A stretch of DNA of 64,000 bases, taken from contig DATCFU010000153.1 of the NCBI GenBank assembly GCA_036509315.1, positions 1 to 64,000 on the forward strand, written 5' to 3'. The notes under the pieces were generated by a model that did no database searches, had not been told where the DNA came from, and saw only the letters and a list, made by a program, of their open reading frames with translations. Every line of letters begins with the position of its first letter. The first letter of the stretch is position 1. The translations under genes were made by a program, and so were the position numbers. Positions 50,698 through 61,413 of this stretch are shown here, piece by piece. Origin of the DNA: PALSA-607 sp036509315. GTDB lineage: Bacteria > Actinomycetota > Actinomycetes > Acidothermales > Acidothermaceae.

Positions 50698-52047
50698 CTA
50701 GGCGGGGGCGACCTGGAAGTGCGGGGCGTCGGGGTTTGCTCTGGTGGTCGGTTGGTGCCGCCAGGTGAGCGCAGTCGCGGTGACGACGGCGACGGCGGTT
50801 CCAGCTAGCCATGCGGTCGTTTGCGCGGCACCGATGTGGTGGGCCAGATCGACCGGAAGGTAGATCCGCCATGGTTTGTTGAACACCCCACCTGGGGTCC
50901 AGTTGATCACCGCGCCAAATGCGTGCAGCGCGACGCTGATCGTCGCAAGAGCAGCGAATGTCGTACGACGAACCCGCGTGTGTGACGTCCACTCGCGCCA
51001 CATCAGGGTCAGCAGTGGCACGCACAGGCTCAACGTCTCAAGAGTCGTGCGGTAGGAGTAGAAACCGTCGCCGCCGCCGAAGCGGATACCCCAAAGCTGC
51101 AGGACCAGGTACGCGAATCCGGCCACGGTCGACCAACGTACCCACGGCGGCGCCACTGCCCACGCCGCGCGAGCGCCGGGCAGCACCAGGAGAAGCGCGG
51201 GGGTCATGACCAGCATGCCGCGCTCGGGTGAAACGAAGTCCCCGGCGAGCCCGATGATCAGTGCACTCACCTTGTGACCGGACGCCGCTACCGGCTGGTC
51301 GTAGCCCCCGAAGATCGAGATCCCGCCCCACAACGCGTTGTTGTATGCGAGCAAGATTGCGCCGCCTGCGAGCGCTCCGACTCCGATCAACAGCGGCTTC
51401 AGTTGCTTCGTGTGCACGATCGCTGCGATGCAGAAGACGAGTGCTACGACCCCAAGATGCGGTCGGATGAGGATGGCGGATCCCGCGGCCAAACCAGCGA
51501 GCAGCCATTGATTTCGGACCACGCAGATGAGTGTGAGCAGGACTGCTGCTTGTGCGGGGCCGTGCGTCCATAGTTCGTGGGCTGAGACCGTCCAGGTTCC
51601 GGTCGCGAAAGCCAGGAGCGCGGCCGCGACGAGGGCGGCTCGACGGCTCACCAGCCGACAACAAAGCGAAAAGGCAAACGCGGCAGCGAGAGCCGAGGCT
51701 GCCGCTGCCGCCAGCGCGCTGGGATAGACCGGAGGAGGGTTGCCTCGGCCCAGTGCCGCATAGAACGGCGCCGCCCAAAAGATCGTGCCCGGGAGTCGGT
51801 TCGTCACGTAGCGCGGGCCGACGTGGTAGAGCCACGCAACGTGCCCTTGGAAACCCGTGAGCGTCGCATTGCCGTGTATTGCTAGCTGCCACGCGGCGAT
51901 CGCGGTCGACTGTGCGTCATTGTTGCTTGGTGCGTGATAGTTCGCGGTTGCAGCCAAGACTGCGAAGGCGATGACGCCAACTAGGAAGGCGTCGAACCAA
52001 ACGGGGCGCTCGGGTAAGCGGCCGACGTCGACGTCGGCTGGTCGCAT
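50698..52047 (-). CDS. Polytopic membrane protein, possible GT-C glycosyltransferase
   Basis: 449 residues with about 10 to 11 hydrophobic helices. It opens VWFDAFLVGVIAFAVLAATANYHAPSNNDAQ and continues with VGPRYVTNRLPGTIFWAAPFYAAL and ILIRPHLGVVALVF; the early acidic residue after helix 1 (NNDAQ) is the place where GT-C enzymes carry their catalytic Asp, but the DxD-like pattern is not clear. It starts seven bases after the flp stop on the same strand, so co-expression with the pilin is likely; a role in pilin glycosylation is inference. It could be another kind of membrane enzyme. Confidence 0.7.
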   Translation of the reverse strand: MRPADVDVGRLPERPVWFDAFLVGVIAFAVLAATANYHAPSNNDAQSTAIAAWQLAIHGNATLTGFQGHVAWLYHVGPRYVTNRLPGTIFWAAPFYAALGRGNPPPVYPSALAAAAASALAAAFAFSLCCRLVSRRAALVAAALLAFATGTWTVSAHELWTHGPAQAAVLLTLICVVRNQWLLAGLAAGSAILIRPHLGVVALVFCIAAIVHTKQLKPLLIGVGALAGGAILLAYNNALWGGISIFGGYDQPVAASGHKVSALIIGLAGDFVSPERGMLVMTPALLLVLPGARAAWAVAPPWVRWSTVAGFAYLVLQLWGIRFGGGDGFYSYRTTLETLSLCVPLLTLMWREWTSHTRVRRTTFAALATISVALHAFGAVINWTPGGVFNKPWRIYLPVDLAHHIGAAQTTAWLAGTAVAVVTATALTWRHQPTTRANPDAPHFQVAPA

Positions 52048-52054
52048 TAGTCCG

Positions 52055-52261
52055 CTAGGGGGTGCAAGAGCCGGTAGACGTAGTCCCGTTGCTGATGCCG
52101 TTGCACGTCTTCTGGAACTTGGACTTGACCACGCTTCCGAGCGCAAAGACGATGACCACGATGACGGCAGCGATTGCTGCGATGAGCAGCCCGTATTCGA
52201 CGGCAGACGCGCCTTTGTCGTCCTTCACGTGGCGGCGCACTGCCACCATGTAGGCGATCAT
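52055..52261 (-). CDS. flp: Flp-family type IVb pilin
   Basis: 68-residue prepilin. A short basic leader (MIAYMVAVRRHVKDDKG) is cut before ASAVEYGLLIAAIAAVIVVIV, the hydrophobic helix with the essential Glu at position 5 of the mature pilin. The C-terminus has two cysteines. The ATG at 52259-52261 follows GAAGG; a start four codons later would still keep the leader. It is 202 bases downstream of the response-regulator gene and probably the structural pilin of the Tad machine encoded further upstream. Confidence 0.92.
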   Translation of the reverse strand: MIAYMVAVRRHVKDDKGASAVEYGLLIAAIAAVIVVIVFALGSVVKSKFQKTCNGISNGTTSTGSCTP

Positions 52262-52463
52262 GGACGAACCCTTCGCGGTGATCGGTGCTGACCCGGGTCT
52301 GCCGGAGTCAACTGCCAGGCGTAACCCACCCAGCGTCTTGAGCCTGCGCCCTCCATCTGCCATGTGGTATCGGACGCTTGGTCGAAAACTGCGTACTGAC
52401 GGGGGATGGCAGACCGCCGCTTTCCAGACTATTGTGCGCGCCCCACGAAGGTGCAGCTCGCGT

Positions 52464-53099
52464 CTACTGTTCAGGCGACTTGATCAGGCGCAATCGCATG
52501 GCCGCCATCAGCGCTTGGGCGCGGTTCGCCGCGCCGAGCTTCTCGTAGAGCTTGGAGATGTGCGTCTTGGTCGTCGACTCGCTGATGTAGAGCTGGCGGG
52601 CGATCGCGGCGACACCGAGGCCATCGGCTAGGAGCTGCAGCACTTCGCGTTCGCGCGGACTCAACTGCGGTCCGGACGGCGTGAGGCGACGGCGCATCGC
52701 TTCGGCGAGATCGCTGGCCGAGAACGACCTTGGCGAGACGACGGCGTGGCGGGCGGCGGAGACGACGTCTTCGGCGGGAGCGTCCTTCGCGACGAATGCC
52801 GAGGCGCCGGCCTCGAGGGCACCGAACAGCTGCTCGTCACCCGCATACATCGTGAGCACGACGATGCCGATTTCGTCGTTCTGGTCGCGCAATGTGCGGG
52901 CCAGGTCGAGGCCGTTTCCGTCCGGTAGCCGGACGTCGACAACTACCACGTCAGGCTGGTGCTGCTTGGCCAACGCTACCGCTTCAGCTACTGAGCCGGC
53001 CTCGGCAACGACCGAAAAGTCCTCAGCGCGCTCGAACGCCCGACGCAACCCCTGGCGGATCAGCTCATGGTCGTCGACAAGCAGCACGGTCGCGACCAT
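52464..53099 (-). CDS. NarL/FixJ-type response regulator
   Basis: 211 residues: receiver domain with D55 (VVVVDVRLPDG), D9/D10 and the K in FVAKDAPAED, and a C-terminal LuxR helix-turn-helix (LSPREREVLQLLADG, then STTKTHISKLYEKLGAANRAQ). It follows its sensor kinase by 32 bases and sits inside the Tad locus, so pilus genes including flp are likely targets; the binding site is not visible to me. Confidence 0.95.
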   Translation of the reverse strand: MVATVLLVDDHELIRQGLRRAFERAEDFSVVAEAGSVAEAVALAKQHQPDVVVVDVRLPDGNGLDLARTLRDQNDEIGIVVLTMYAGDEQLFGALEAGASAFVAKDAPAEDVVSAARHAVVSPRSFSASDLAEAMRRRLTPSGPQLSPREREVLQLLADGLGVAAIARQLYISESTTKTHISKLYEKLGAANRAQALMAAMRLRLIKSPEQ

Positions 53100-53131
53100 C
53101 GCAGTTCCTTTCTTCTCGCTTGCCGCCGACG

Positions 53132-54892
53132 TTACCGTGCCGAGCGCGAATCCGGCCGCACCGGGACGTCGCCCAGGTCATCGAGCCTGTCGTTTCCAGG
53201 CGAAGTAGCGTCGTTCCCCGTCTCGAGGTCAGAAAACTCGCCCACTCGGACGTCGACGAAGGTGCCGTGCGGTTCGCGCGAACCCATGGTCAGATCTGCT
53301 CCGAGCCGGGCGGCGCGCTCGCGCATGACCTCAAGCCCGAAGCTGTCGTGACGCCCGGTGCCCATGCCTCGGCCATCGTCTTCGATCCGCAGGTGGGCGT
53401 TCGGCGGGTCGACGCGCAGCGTCACCCACAAGTGCTCGGCCGCAGCGTGCTTGCGGGCATTCGTGATGGCTTCCTGGGCGATGCGCAGCAACTCGGTCTC
53501 GGCCGCGATCGGAAGCCGGTCGGGTGATTCCTCCAAGACCAGGTGCACGGAGAACGTGGTCCCGACGCTGACGGCACGCACATAGTCCGAGAGCGCGGTG
53601 CCGAGGGCAACTTGCGCCTGCACCTCGCTGCGCAGGTCGAAGATCGACAATCGGAGTTCCCCGACCATGCGGGTGATCTCGCCGCGCAGTTTGCGCAGCA
53701 CGTCGGCCATTGGCGGGTTGCCCGTTCGCGCGTGCTCTTGCGCGTCTTGGGACGCCTCGGCGACCAGATCGTCGACGGCGTAGCCCAGCGATGCCAGTTC
53801 TTGCGCGATCCCGTCATGGATCTCTCGCGCCAGGCGACGGCGTTCCTCCGACGTTGCGATCGAGCGCACCTCCCCAAAGAGCAGCGCGGTCTCAAGCCGC
53901 AGCGCGGTCTCGTCGACCATCCGCATCGCTGGCTCAACTAGCCGCAACTCAGAGCTGGCTGGCCCGGTGCGATAGCTGGGGGGGCGCTGCCCCGTCTCGA
54001 GGGCGACCAGTCCGAAGGTTCGTGAACCCATCCGCAGGGGCAGCACGGTATGACCGAAACGCGTCGGGTCGGACGCCGTGGGGCTGTGGCCGAGCGGCTC
54101 GCTGGCCAGCGTCGGGCCCGGGGTGAGCCAGGCTTTGCCGAGCGGGGTGTCGTCGGTAAGAGACGTGTCCCAGTCGACGAAGCTCGCGCCCTCAAGTGCG
54201 AGCGGGAGCAGCCGCCCACCCTCGGCGCGCACGAACACCGCTCCCCGTTCGTACGGCAACTGAGCACGTAGCGTCTGCAGGAGTCCTTGGGCCAGGCTCA
54301 CCGGGTCGAGGCCCCCGACGAGTTGCCGGCTCACCGTCCGCAGCTGGCTGAGCAGCTCGTACGCATCTTCATACGATCGGTTTTGGTCGGATCCGGCCGA
54401 CGCGGCGGCCAGCCGGCGAATCCATGCGGCAAGCAGGCCGACTGCTAACGCGAGCAGCACCCATTGACTGGAGTTCGCCGCAAAGGTGTGCAGAGCCGTG
54501 GGGTTCTTCGCGATCAGGTGACCGGTGAGCAACACGAATGCGGCAATGCCAGTCGCGGTGACGGCCGGCACCAGACCGTAAATCAATCCCGCCGCAAAGG
54601 CCGGTGCCAACAAGTAGGGCAGCAGGCCTGTGCGGTCAGACGGCGGAGCGATGACGGCACCGGCGGCGATGCATGCCTCGAGCGTCGGCAGCAATCGCCG
54701 AACCACCACGTTGCTGCTGGGTATGTAGGCCACGGCTGCGGCAGCGACAAGAACCAACGCGCCGGCGACTGTACGGCGCGGGTGTGCGTCGAGGGCGGCC
54801 ACGACGAAACAGAAGCCGAGCAGACCGAGCCGGACGGCGAATGCGAGCGTGCGTGGCTCAGCGAGCCTCGCCCATCGTCGTCCCTGCTTCAT
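53132..54892 (-). CDS. Sensor histidine kinase with GAF-like domain (NarL partner)
   Basis: 586 residues. About six N-terminal hydrophobic helices (residues 14-165), a GAF-like domain near 190-330, and a HisKA_3/HATPase core: phosphoacceptor H359 in RRLAREIHDGIAQE, N-box NARKH near 478, and DDGRGMG near 505-511. It phosphorylates the response regulator next to it. The membrane segment has no large extracellular sensor domain, so the signal could be membrane state or a small ligand bound by GAF. Gap of 39 bases to the tadC stop. Confidence 0.94.
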   Translation of the reverse strand: MKQGRRWARLAEPRTLAFAVRLGLLGFCFVVAALDAHPRRTVAGALVLVAAAAVAYIPSSNVVVRRLLPTLEACIAAGAVIAPPSDRTGLLPYLLAPAFAAGLIYGLVPAVTATGIAAFVLLTGHLIAKNPTALHTFAANSSQWVLLALAVGLLAAWIRRLAAASAGSDQNRSYEDAYELLSQLRTVSRQLVGGLDPVSLAQGLLQTLRAQLPYERGAVFVRAEGGRLLPLALEGASFVDWDTSLTDDTPLGKAWLTPGPTLASEPLGHSPTASDPTRFGHTVLPLRMGSRTFGLVALETGQRPPSYRTGPASSELRLVEPAMRMVDETALRLETALLFGEVRSIATSEERRRLAREIHDGIAQELASLGYAVDDLVAEASQDAQEHARTGNPPMADVLRKLRGEITRMVGELRLSIFDLRSEVQAQVALGTALSDYVRAVSVGTTFSVHLVLEESPDRLPIAAETELLRIAQEAITNARKHAAAEHLWVTLRVDPPNAHLRIEDDGRGMGTGRHDSFGLEVMRERAARLGADLTMGSREPHGTFVDVRVGEFSDLETGNDATSPGNDRLDDLGDVPVRPDSRSAR

Positions 54893-54901
54893 CGGCTCGT
54901 C

Positions 54902-54943
54902 CTAGTGGTTGAACACTGCTGGTGGTTTTTGCTAGTGGTTGAA
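54902..54943. repeat. Duplicated tadC end in the tadC-kinase spacer
   Basis: CTAGTGGTTGAA is at 54902-54913 and 54932-54943. The second copy is the complement of the last codons of tadC (Phe-Asn-His-stop); the first lies 30 bases downstream of it on the transcript, with a T-rich middle. It looks like a small tandem slip. Confidence 0.85.
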
Positions 54944-55870
54944 AAGTGAGTGATAGGCCGAGATCGCGGCAGGTCCCATGACCACGATGAACAGCGCGGG
55001 CAGGATGCAGAAGACGAGGGGAAACAGGATCTTCACCGGTACCTTCTGCGCCATCTCTTCTGCGCGTTGGCTGCGCTTGACCCGCAGATCCCTGGCCTGT
55101 ACACGCAGCACGCTCGCCACCGGGATGCCGAACGTATCGGCCTGCACCATCGCGGTGACGAAGCCGCGTAGCTCCGCTACGTTCGTCCGCTCGGCAACAG
55201 CGCGCAAGGCGTCGATTCTGGCCAACCCGATCTGCATCTCCTGAAGAACACGGAACAGCTCCTCGGCCAATGGGCCCTGGGTGTTGCGGGCCACCTGCGA
55301 CAGTGCCGCGTCGAACGGCAGGCCGGCCTCGACCGAGATCGTGAGGAGGTCCATCGAGTCAGGCAGGTCGCGGCGAATTCGCTCGTTGCGGTTGTACGCC
55401 GTTTGATACAGCACGAGGTCCGGCGCGAAGTAGCCGAGCGGGCCTAACAAGACCGTTACTCCTGCCGTCACGGCAAGGCCGCCACCGAGCGCCAACGGTA
55501 AGGCAACTCCGACCGCCACCCCACAGACCAGGCCGATGACCTTGAACGCGAGGATGCGTTCGACGTCCCAACCAGCCGGGTTTCCTGCGAGGTCGATGCG
55601 ATGGCGCAGCTTCGACGCCTCATCGCGCAGGCGTAGCTGGCCACCGAACCGGCTGAGGCGCAGCAGAATGGGGCCGAATACGCGCTCGACAAATGGCCGG
55701 TCGAGTTCACGCCTTGCCTCGTCGCGCCGCGGGCTCAGTGCGTCGAGCGCAGCCAGCGATCGGTTGACCTGCTGGCGGTCGGAGGCCGTCGCGCCGAGCG
55801 CCATGACGAGGCCAACGATGCTGGCGAAGATGGCGATGACGCCGCCCACTAGCAGCAGCTGTTCCGTCAC
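54932..55870 (-). CDS. tadC: Tad pilus platform protein TadC (type II secretion F family)
   Basis: 312-residue inner-membrane platform protein. Helix near 7-26, two more near 105-150, a cytoplasmic T2SSF domain (SMDLLTISVEAGLPFDAALSQVARNTQGPLAEELFRVLQEMQIG), and a final helix near 285-305. With the fused TadB it forms the base that the TadA ATPase acts on. It starts one base after the tadB stop. Confidence 0.93.
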   Translation of the reverse strand: MTEQLLLVGGVIAIFASIVGLVMALGATASDRQQVNRSLAALDALSPRRDEARRELDRPFVERVFGPILLRLSRFGGQLRLRDEASKLRHRIDLAGNPAGWDVERILAFKVIGLVCGVAVGVALPLALGGGLAVTAGVTVLLGPLGYFAPDLVLYQTAYNRNERIRRDLPDSMDLLTISVEAGLPFDAALSQVARNTQGPLAEELFRVLQEMQIGLARIDALRAVAERTNVAELRGFVTAMVQADTFGIPVASVLRVQARDLRVKRSQRAEEMAQKVPVKILFPLVFCILPALFIVVMGPAAISAYHSLFNH

Positions 55871-55871
55871 C

Positions 55872-57907
55872 TCAGACCTCGACCTTCACGACGCGACGCA
55901 GCCAGACAATGCCCGTAATCATCAAGATGATCATGACCCCGAGCAGCGTGACGCCTAGTGGATCAGTGAACAGCGGCTTGATATACGTAGGGCGTACAAG
56001 GATCAGGTAGGTGGCGAAGATCGGTGGCAGTGCGCCCAAGATCCAGGCCGACAGCCTGCCTTCGGCCGACAGGCCGCGGACCTGCCGGCGTAGTCGCTCG
56101 CGTTCGCGGATCGTCGCTGCCACGGTGGTCAGGATCTCGGCCAGATTTCCGCCAACCTCGCGATGGATCCGGATCGCCATGACGATCCACGCAAAGTCCT
56201 GGCTGGCCATGCGTGTCGCGATGCCTTCGAGGGCATCCTCCACGGGCATCCCAAGGCGGGTCTCGACCAGTGCGCGATTGAACTCGATGGACATGGGTTG
56301 GATGTCTTCGCGGACGACGGCGTCCATGGCCTGAGCGAGTGAGTGACCGACCGAGATGCTTCCGGCGATGAGCTGCAGCGTGTCTGGCAACTGTTCGAGG
56401 AATGCAGTCGAGCGGCGGCTTTCCCTCATGACCAGGTAGGCGATCGGTGCGCCAATGCCGATCAAGATACCCAGAATGGCTGCCACGGCGGATCCCCCGC
56501 CGAGAAGCAGGAAAACCACGCCGAGGCCGACTGCGGATCCGGCCTGGACGACGAGCCATTCGGCTGGCTTCAGCGGCACCCCAGCCGCTTCGAGACGCCG
56601 GCCCAGCCGCGCATCGAAGTCTCGGGAGACGACCAATCGGCCCGCTAGCTGAACCGCCGAGCGCGTCACCGAGCTATCGCCGAGCGCGGTCGGTTGCGGC
56701 TCTGCGCGCGTGGTCCGGCCGGCGAGTGTGTAGAACGACAGGCGGCGCCGCATTCTCGTGTCGCGGGTGTCCAGCAGCCTCGCGTTGAATGCGAGCAGCA
56801 CGAAGATCGCGAGCAGCCCGACGAAGACGGCGGCGATCCCGATGATCAGGTACGTATGGCTCCCGAGCGGTGTGATCGTCACCTTCTCAGGCCGCGGGCT
56901 CGCCGCCGCAGCTTGTTTCGACGCTGTACTGCCGGCAACAGTTGTGCTCGAAAGCTGGTACGCCGCCGTATCGGTGACGGTTGTGTTGCCGGCCTTCGCG
57001 GTAACCGCCACCGTCACGCCGACGCCCGCAAACTGGGCCGGAACTTGTGCGGTGATCAGGATCTCGGTCGAGATGTCCTGCGCTGCGCTGCGAAACGCGG
57101 CCGCGAAATCCGCGGCCTGCTGAGTCGCAAACAGCCGACCGCCCGACGCAGCCGTTAGCTCTTGGAGTGGAGCGACCTGCGTCGCAGTTGTGCCGAGGGA
57201 AAACGCATCGACGACAGCGCCCGACAGCTGCGCCGCAGAGACGGTCTGGGAAAGTGACGCCTTGCTTGAGTCGTCCCGGCTACCAGCGAGCAACACAATG
57301 GTCCGCGAGCCGGTTGTCCCGACGGCCCTTTGCGCCACCATGGTGGCGTCGTACAGCGCTGTTCCGCCGTTCGCCGCGAGGCCGTTGATGTCTGCGGTGA
57401 GCGCCGCGCGATCGACGGTCGGCGCTACGACCAGCGAACCGGTGGTCGAAGCAGTCACGAGCCCGACCTTTGTGTCCGGCGGGACGGCCTTCAGAAACGC
57501 CAGCGCGGCACTTTGGGCGCCGGCCAGGCCAGTGCCTTTCATGCCGCTGCTGGTATCGACAACGAGCACGGCGGTGCGGCTCGCTTCGGGCAGTGCGCTC
57601 GCGGTCGCACTCCCGACCGCCATCGCTTTGCTGTCGACCGGCGTGCCGTTGAGGAAGACGTGCACTGATGCAAGGTCGACCGACTCACCGGCTGGCAGGC
57701 CAATCGCACTGAACGTGACGTCGAGCTGGCCGGGCTTGCTCGACTGGCTCTCAATGCGTCCGGTCGGCTGCACCGACGGGGTCGCCGCGCTTGCGGTCGG
57801 TGCGGGTGTTGCCGCCATGGCTGGCGAAATCGAGAACGCAACTGGCCCCGCACTCAGTGCCAGCGCCGCGATACCGATGACTCCGGTCGCCCACGCGCCG
57901 GCGTGCT

Positions 57908-57911
<4 letters not shown>
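55872..57911 (-). CDS. tadB: vWA domain fused to Tad platform protein TadB
   Basis: 679 residues in two parts. After a signal peptide, residues about 110-290 form an extracytoplasmic von Willebrand A domain with a MIDAS-like DTSSGMKG, TKVGLVT and NGGTALYDA. A helix at about 357-377 leads to TadB: helices near 460-500, T2SSF domain (FLEQLPDTLQLIAGSISVGHSLAQAMDAVV, DFAWIVMAIRIHREVGGNLAEIL) and a final helix. Usual TadB is about 300 residues, so this is a fusion. The vWA part may bind pilin or a partner outside the membrane. The start overlaps tadA in ATGA. Confidence 0.92.
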
Positions 57912-59334
<1,423 letters not shown>

Positions 59335-59338
<4 letters not shown>

Positions 59339-60534
59339 GACGTCTTCGACTTTCTCCGCAACAGCCCGCGACGATCCGTTCGCAAGTTCGCTGCGATCGG
59401 GTCGGCCGCGCGCGCCAGCGGCAGTACGTAGTCGTCGCCGAACTGCCGAATGGCCATGCTCACAGGATGGGTCGGATCGTCAAGCATGATCGGCACGCCG
59501 CGGTTGATGGAGGCCGGCACGGCACGCGACGACGGGATGTGCAACGCGATCGGCACCCGCAACGTCTTCTCCACCTCCGACAGTGCAAGCCCGACCTTGG
59601 AGTCAGCGCGGTTGAGCACGACTCGCAACCGCTCACGCGGATAGTTGAGCAGGTCGAGCGTTTCGAGTGTGAGCTTGAGATTCTTCAGCGCGGGGATATC
59701 GAGAGTCGCGAGCAGGGCGATGACGTCGGACTGGTCGAATGCCGCCAACACGTGGTCGGTAAACGCGGGTGGTGTGTCGACGACGACGAAGGCGAATTCC
59801 TCTCGCAACAACTGCAGGATCGTCGTGATGAGCGACGCCGGCACGGTCTCGGCGGAGCCCGGTTCGACCGGTGCCACCAACGCAGAGAGGCCGGGCGAGT
59901 GCGGTGTCAGTAGCGCGGTGACTGCAGGTAGGTCGAGTGTTTCGAGTAGCGGTACAGCGTCGGCCAGTGTGTGTGCAGGGAACAGCTGAAGCACGATAGC
60001 GACGTCGCCAAAGTTCAGGTCGAGATCGACAAGACAGACTTCCCGGCGGCCGCCATCAGCCAGTGATGCGGCGAGATTGCTTGCAAGCGTGGTCTTTCCG
60101 CAGCCGCCCTTGGCCGAGAAGACAGTGACCACGACTCCGCGGCGGCCGTCTTCACCGTCGCCGTGCGAAGCGCGTTGACGCATCGCGGCTGCAACGTCAC
60201 GGACCCGTCGCACCGCGTCGTTCACACCCGCAAGGTTGCGTTCCTCGACAACTTCGCGAATGCCGTTGCGCAGCGCGTCAACAAGCAGGGGAGTGTCGAT
60301 GCGCCGACGCACCAGAACGACGCCGAGGCTCGTCCGGGTGATCCGCATGCTGTCGCTCAGGTGGAACGCAGCGTCCTGGTCGACGGACGGGCCGAGGACG
60401 ACGGCATCCTCACCGGGGTGTGCCTCGAGGTGGCGGCGAAGGTCATCGAGTGTCTTCAGGACAAGCACACCAGGCCCGAGTGCGGACCGCAGGGTTTCCG
60501 CTCGGGTCGGGTCGGCTTCGACAATGACGCTCAT
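59335..60534 (-). CDS. cpaE: Tad localisation ATPase CpaE/TadZ
   Basis: 399 residues. An atypical receiver-like N-terminal domain (about 1-115) precedes a MinD/ParA-type ATPase domain with the deviant Walker A SAKGGCGKTT (140-149) and VVDTPPAFTDHVLAAFDQSD. TadZ proteins place the pilus machine, often at a pole. In the receiver part the phospho-Asp is not evident. The start is ten bases after the cpaB stop; the end overlaps tadA in ATGA. Confidence 0.93.
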
Positions 60535-60544
60535 GACTGGGTAC

Positions 60545-61258
60545 TCATGACTGGGCGTCGTTCGTGACGTTCGTTGCGTTGGTGGGCGGCAGCGACGGGA
60601 CCGAGGAATTCGGGGTCAGGAGCGTGAGATAGAGGGCGCCTGCCGACTGCGCGAAGATCAGGGTCTGTGCTTGCGCGGCCGTGACACCGAAGGTGACGAC
60701 GTCGGATTGCTGCGTCGTGCCGGTTGCTTGGCCCGACGACGGCACCAGCGTGCGGCTGCCGACCGCGATGACCGAGACTCGCGGGAGGATCAGCTTCGTG
60801 GAGCCACCCGCGGTCAGGAATACGGCCACTTGCGATCCAGGGGCGACGAAGCCATTGACCCCTGCCGGGCCTGGAAGGGCAACACTCAACGCCATCGTCC
60901 CCGCCGTGGGGATCGTCAGCGCGCTCGACGCCCCTTGCTTGCCGAACTTCGTGAACAGAATCTGCTCGCCGGGGTAGATGGGTGCCAGGGTGACCAGGTT
61001 GGCTACTGGGTCAATCGTCGCGAGCGCTCCAGCGGCAACGGCTTCGCGGGCGACCTTGCTGAACTGGAGGTCGCCTTCGGCAGACGCAGCAGCCCCCGTC
61101 GTCCCGGCTGGAATGATCTTTTTTGCGATCAGGATCCGCTCGGGAGCCTCGCGGGCCTTGACCTTCTGGTTCACGTCGTGGACGTAGATCAGCACCAGGC
61201 CGGCCCCGAGGGCGGCGATCAGGACGGCGGCGACGAGCAGGACCGTGCGGCGTCCCAT
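60545..61258 (-). CDS. cpaB: Tad pilus assembly protein CpaB/RcpC (SAF domain)
   Basis: 237 residues: N-terminal membrane helix (about 5-25), SAF domain (about 40-110, containing ILIAKKIIPAGTTG, YPGEQILFTKFG) and an RcpC-type beta domain (MALSVALPGPAGVNGFVAPGSQVAVF) ending in a Thr/Asn-rich tail. In Gram-negatives it works with the outer-membrane secretin; a secretin is absent here, as expected for actinobacteria. AAGGGAG lies 12 bases before the ATG. First gene of the Tad operon. Confidence 0.93.
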   Translation of the reverse strand: MGRRTVLLVAAVLIAALGAGLVLIYVHDVNQKVKAREAPERILIAKKIIPAGTTGAAASAEGDLQFSKVAREAVAAGALATIDPVANLVTLAPIYPGEQILFTKFGKQGASSALTIPTAGTMALSVALPGPAGVNGFVAPGSQVAVFLTAGGSTKLILPRVSVIAVGSRTLVPSSGQATGTTQQSDVVTFGVTAAQAQTLIFAQSAGALYLTLLTPNSSVPSLPPTNATNVTNDAQS

Positions 61259-61357
61259 TCGGCGTCACCACTCCCTTCGCGTGCAGGTAAGACTGACGCG
61301 CATACTCGCACCTCTGCGGGCAGCCGGGCAGGCCTGACCACGCAGGATGCGTTGACT

Positions 61358-61390
61358 AAGTCCCGCAAGCCTACGGGGGCGGCGGGACTT
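61358..61390 (-). terminator. Candidate terminator after the ABC permease gene
   Basis: AAGTCCCGC (61358-61366) pairs with GCGGGACTT (61382-61390) across a 15-base loop, located between the permease stop and the Tad operon. There is no U-tract. Confidence 0.5.
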
Positions 61391-61413
61391 CGGTCATCTT
61401 GCGCGAGGTGGGC

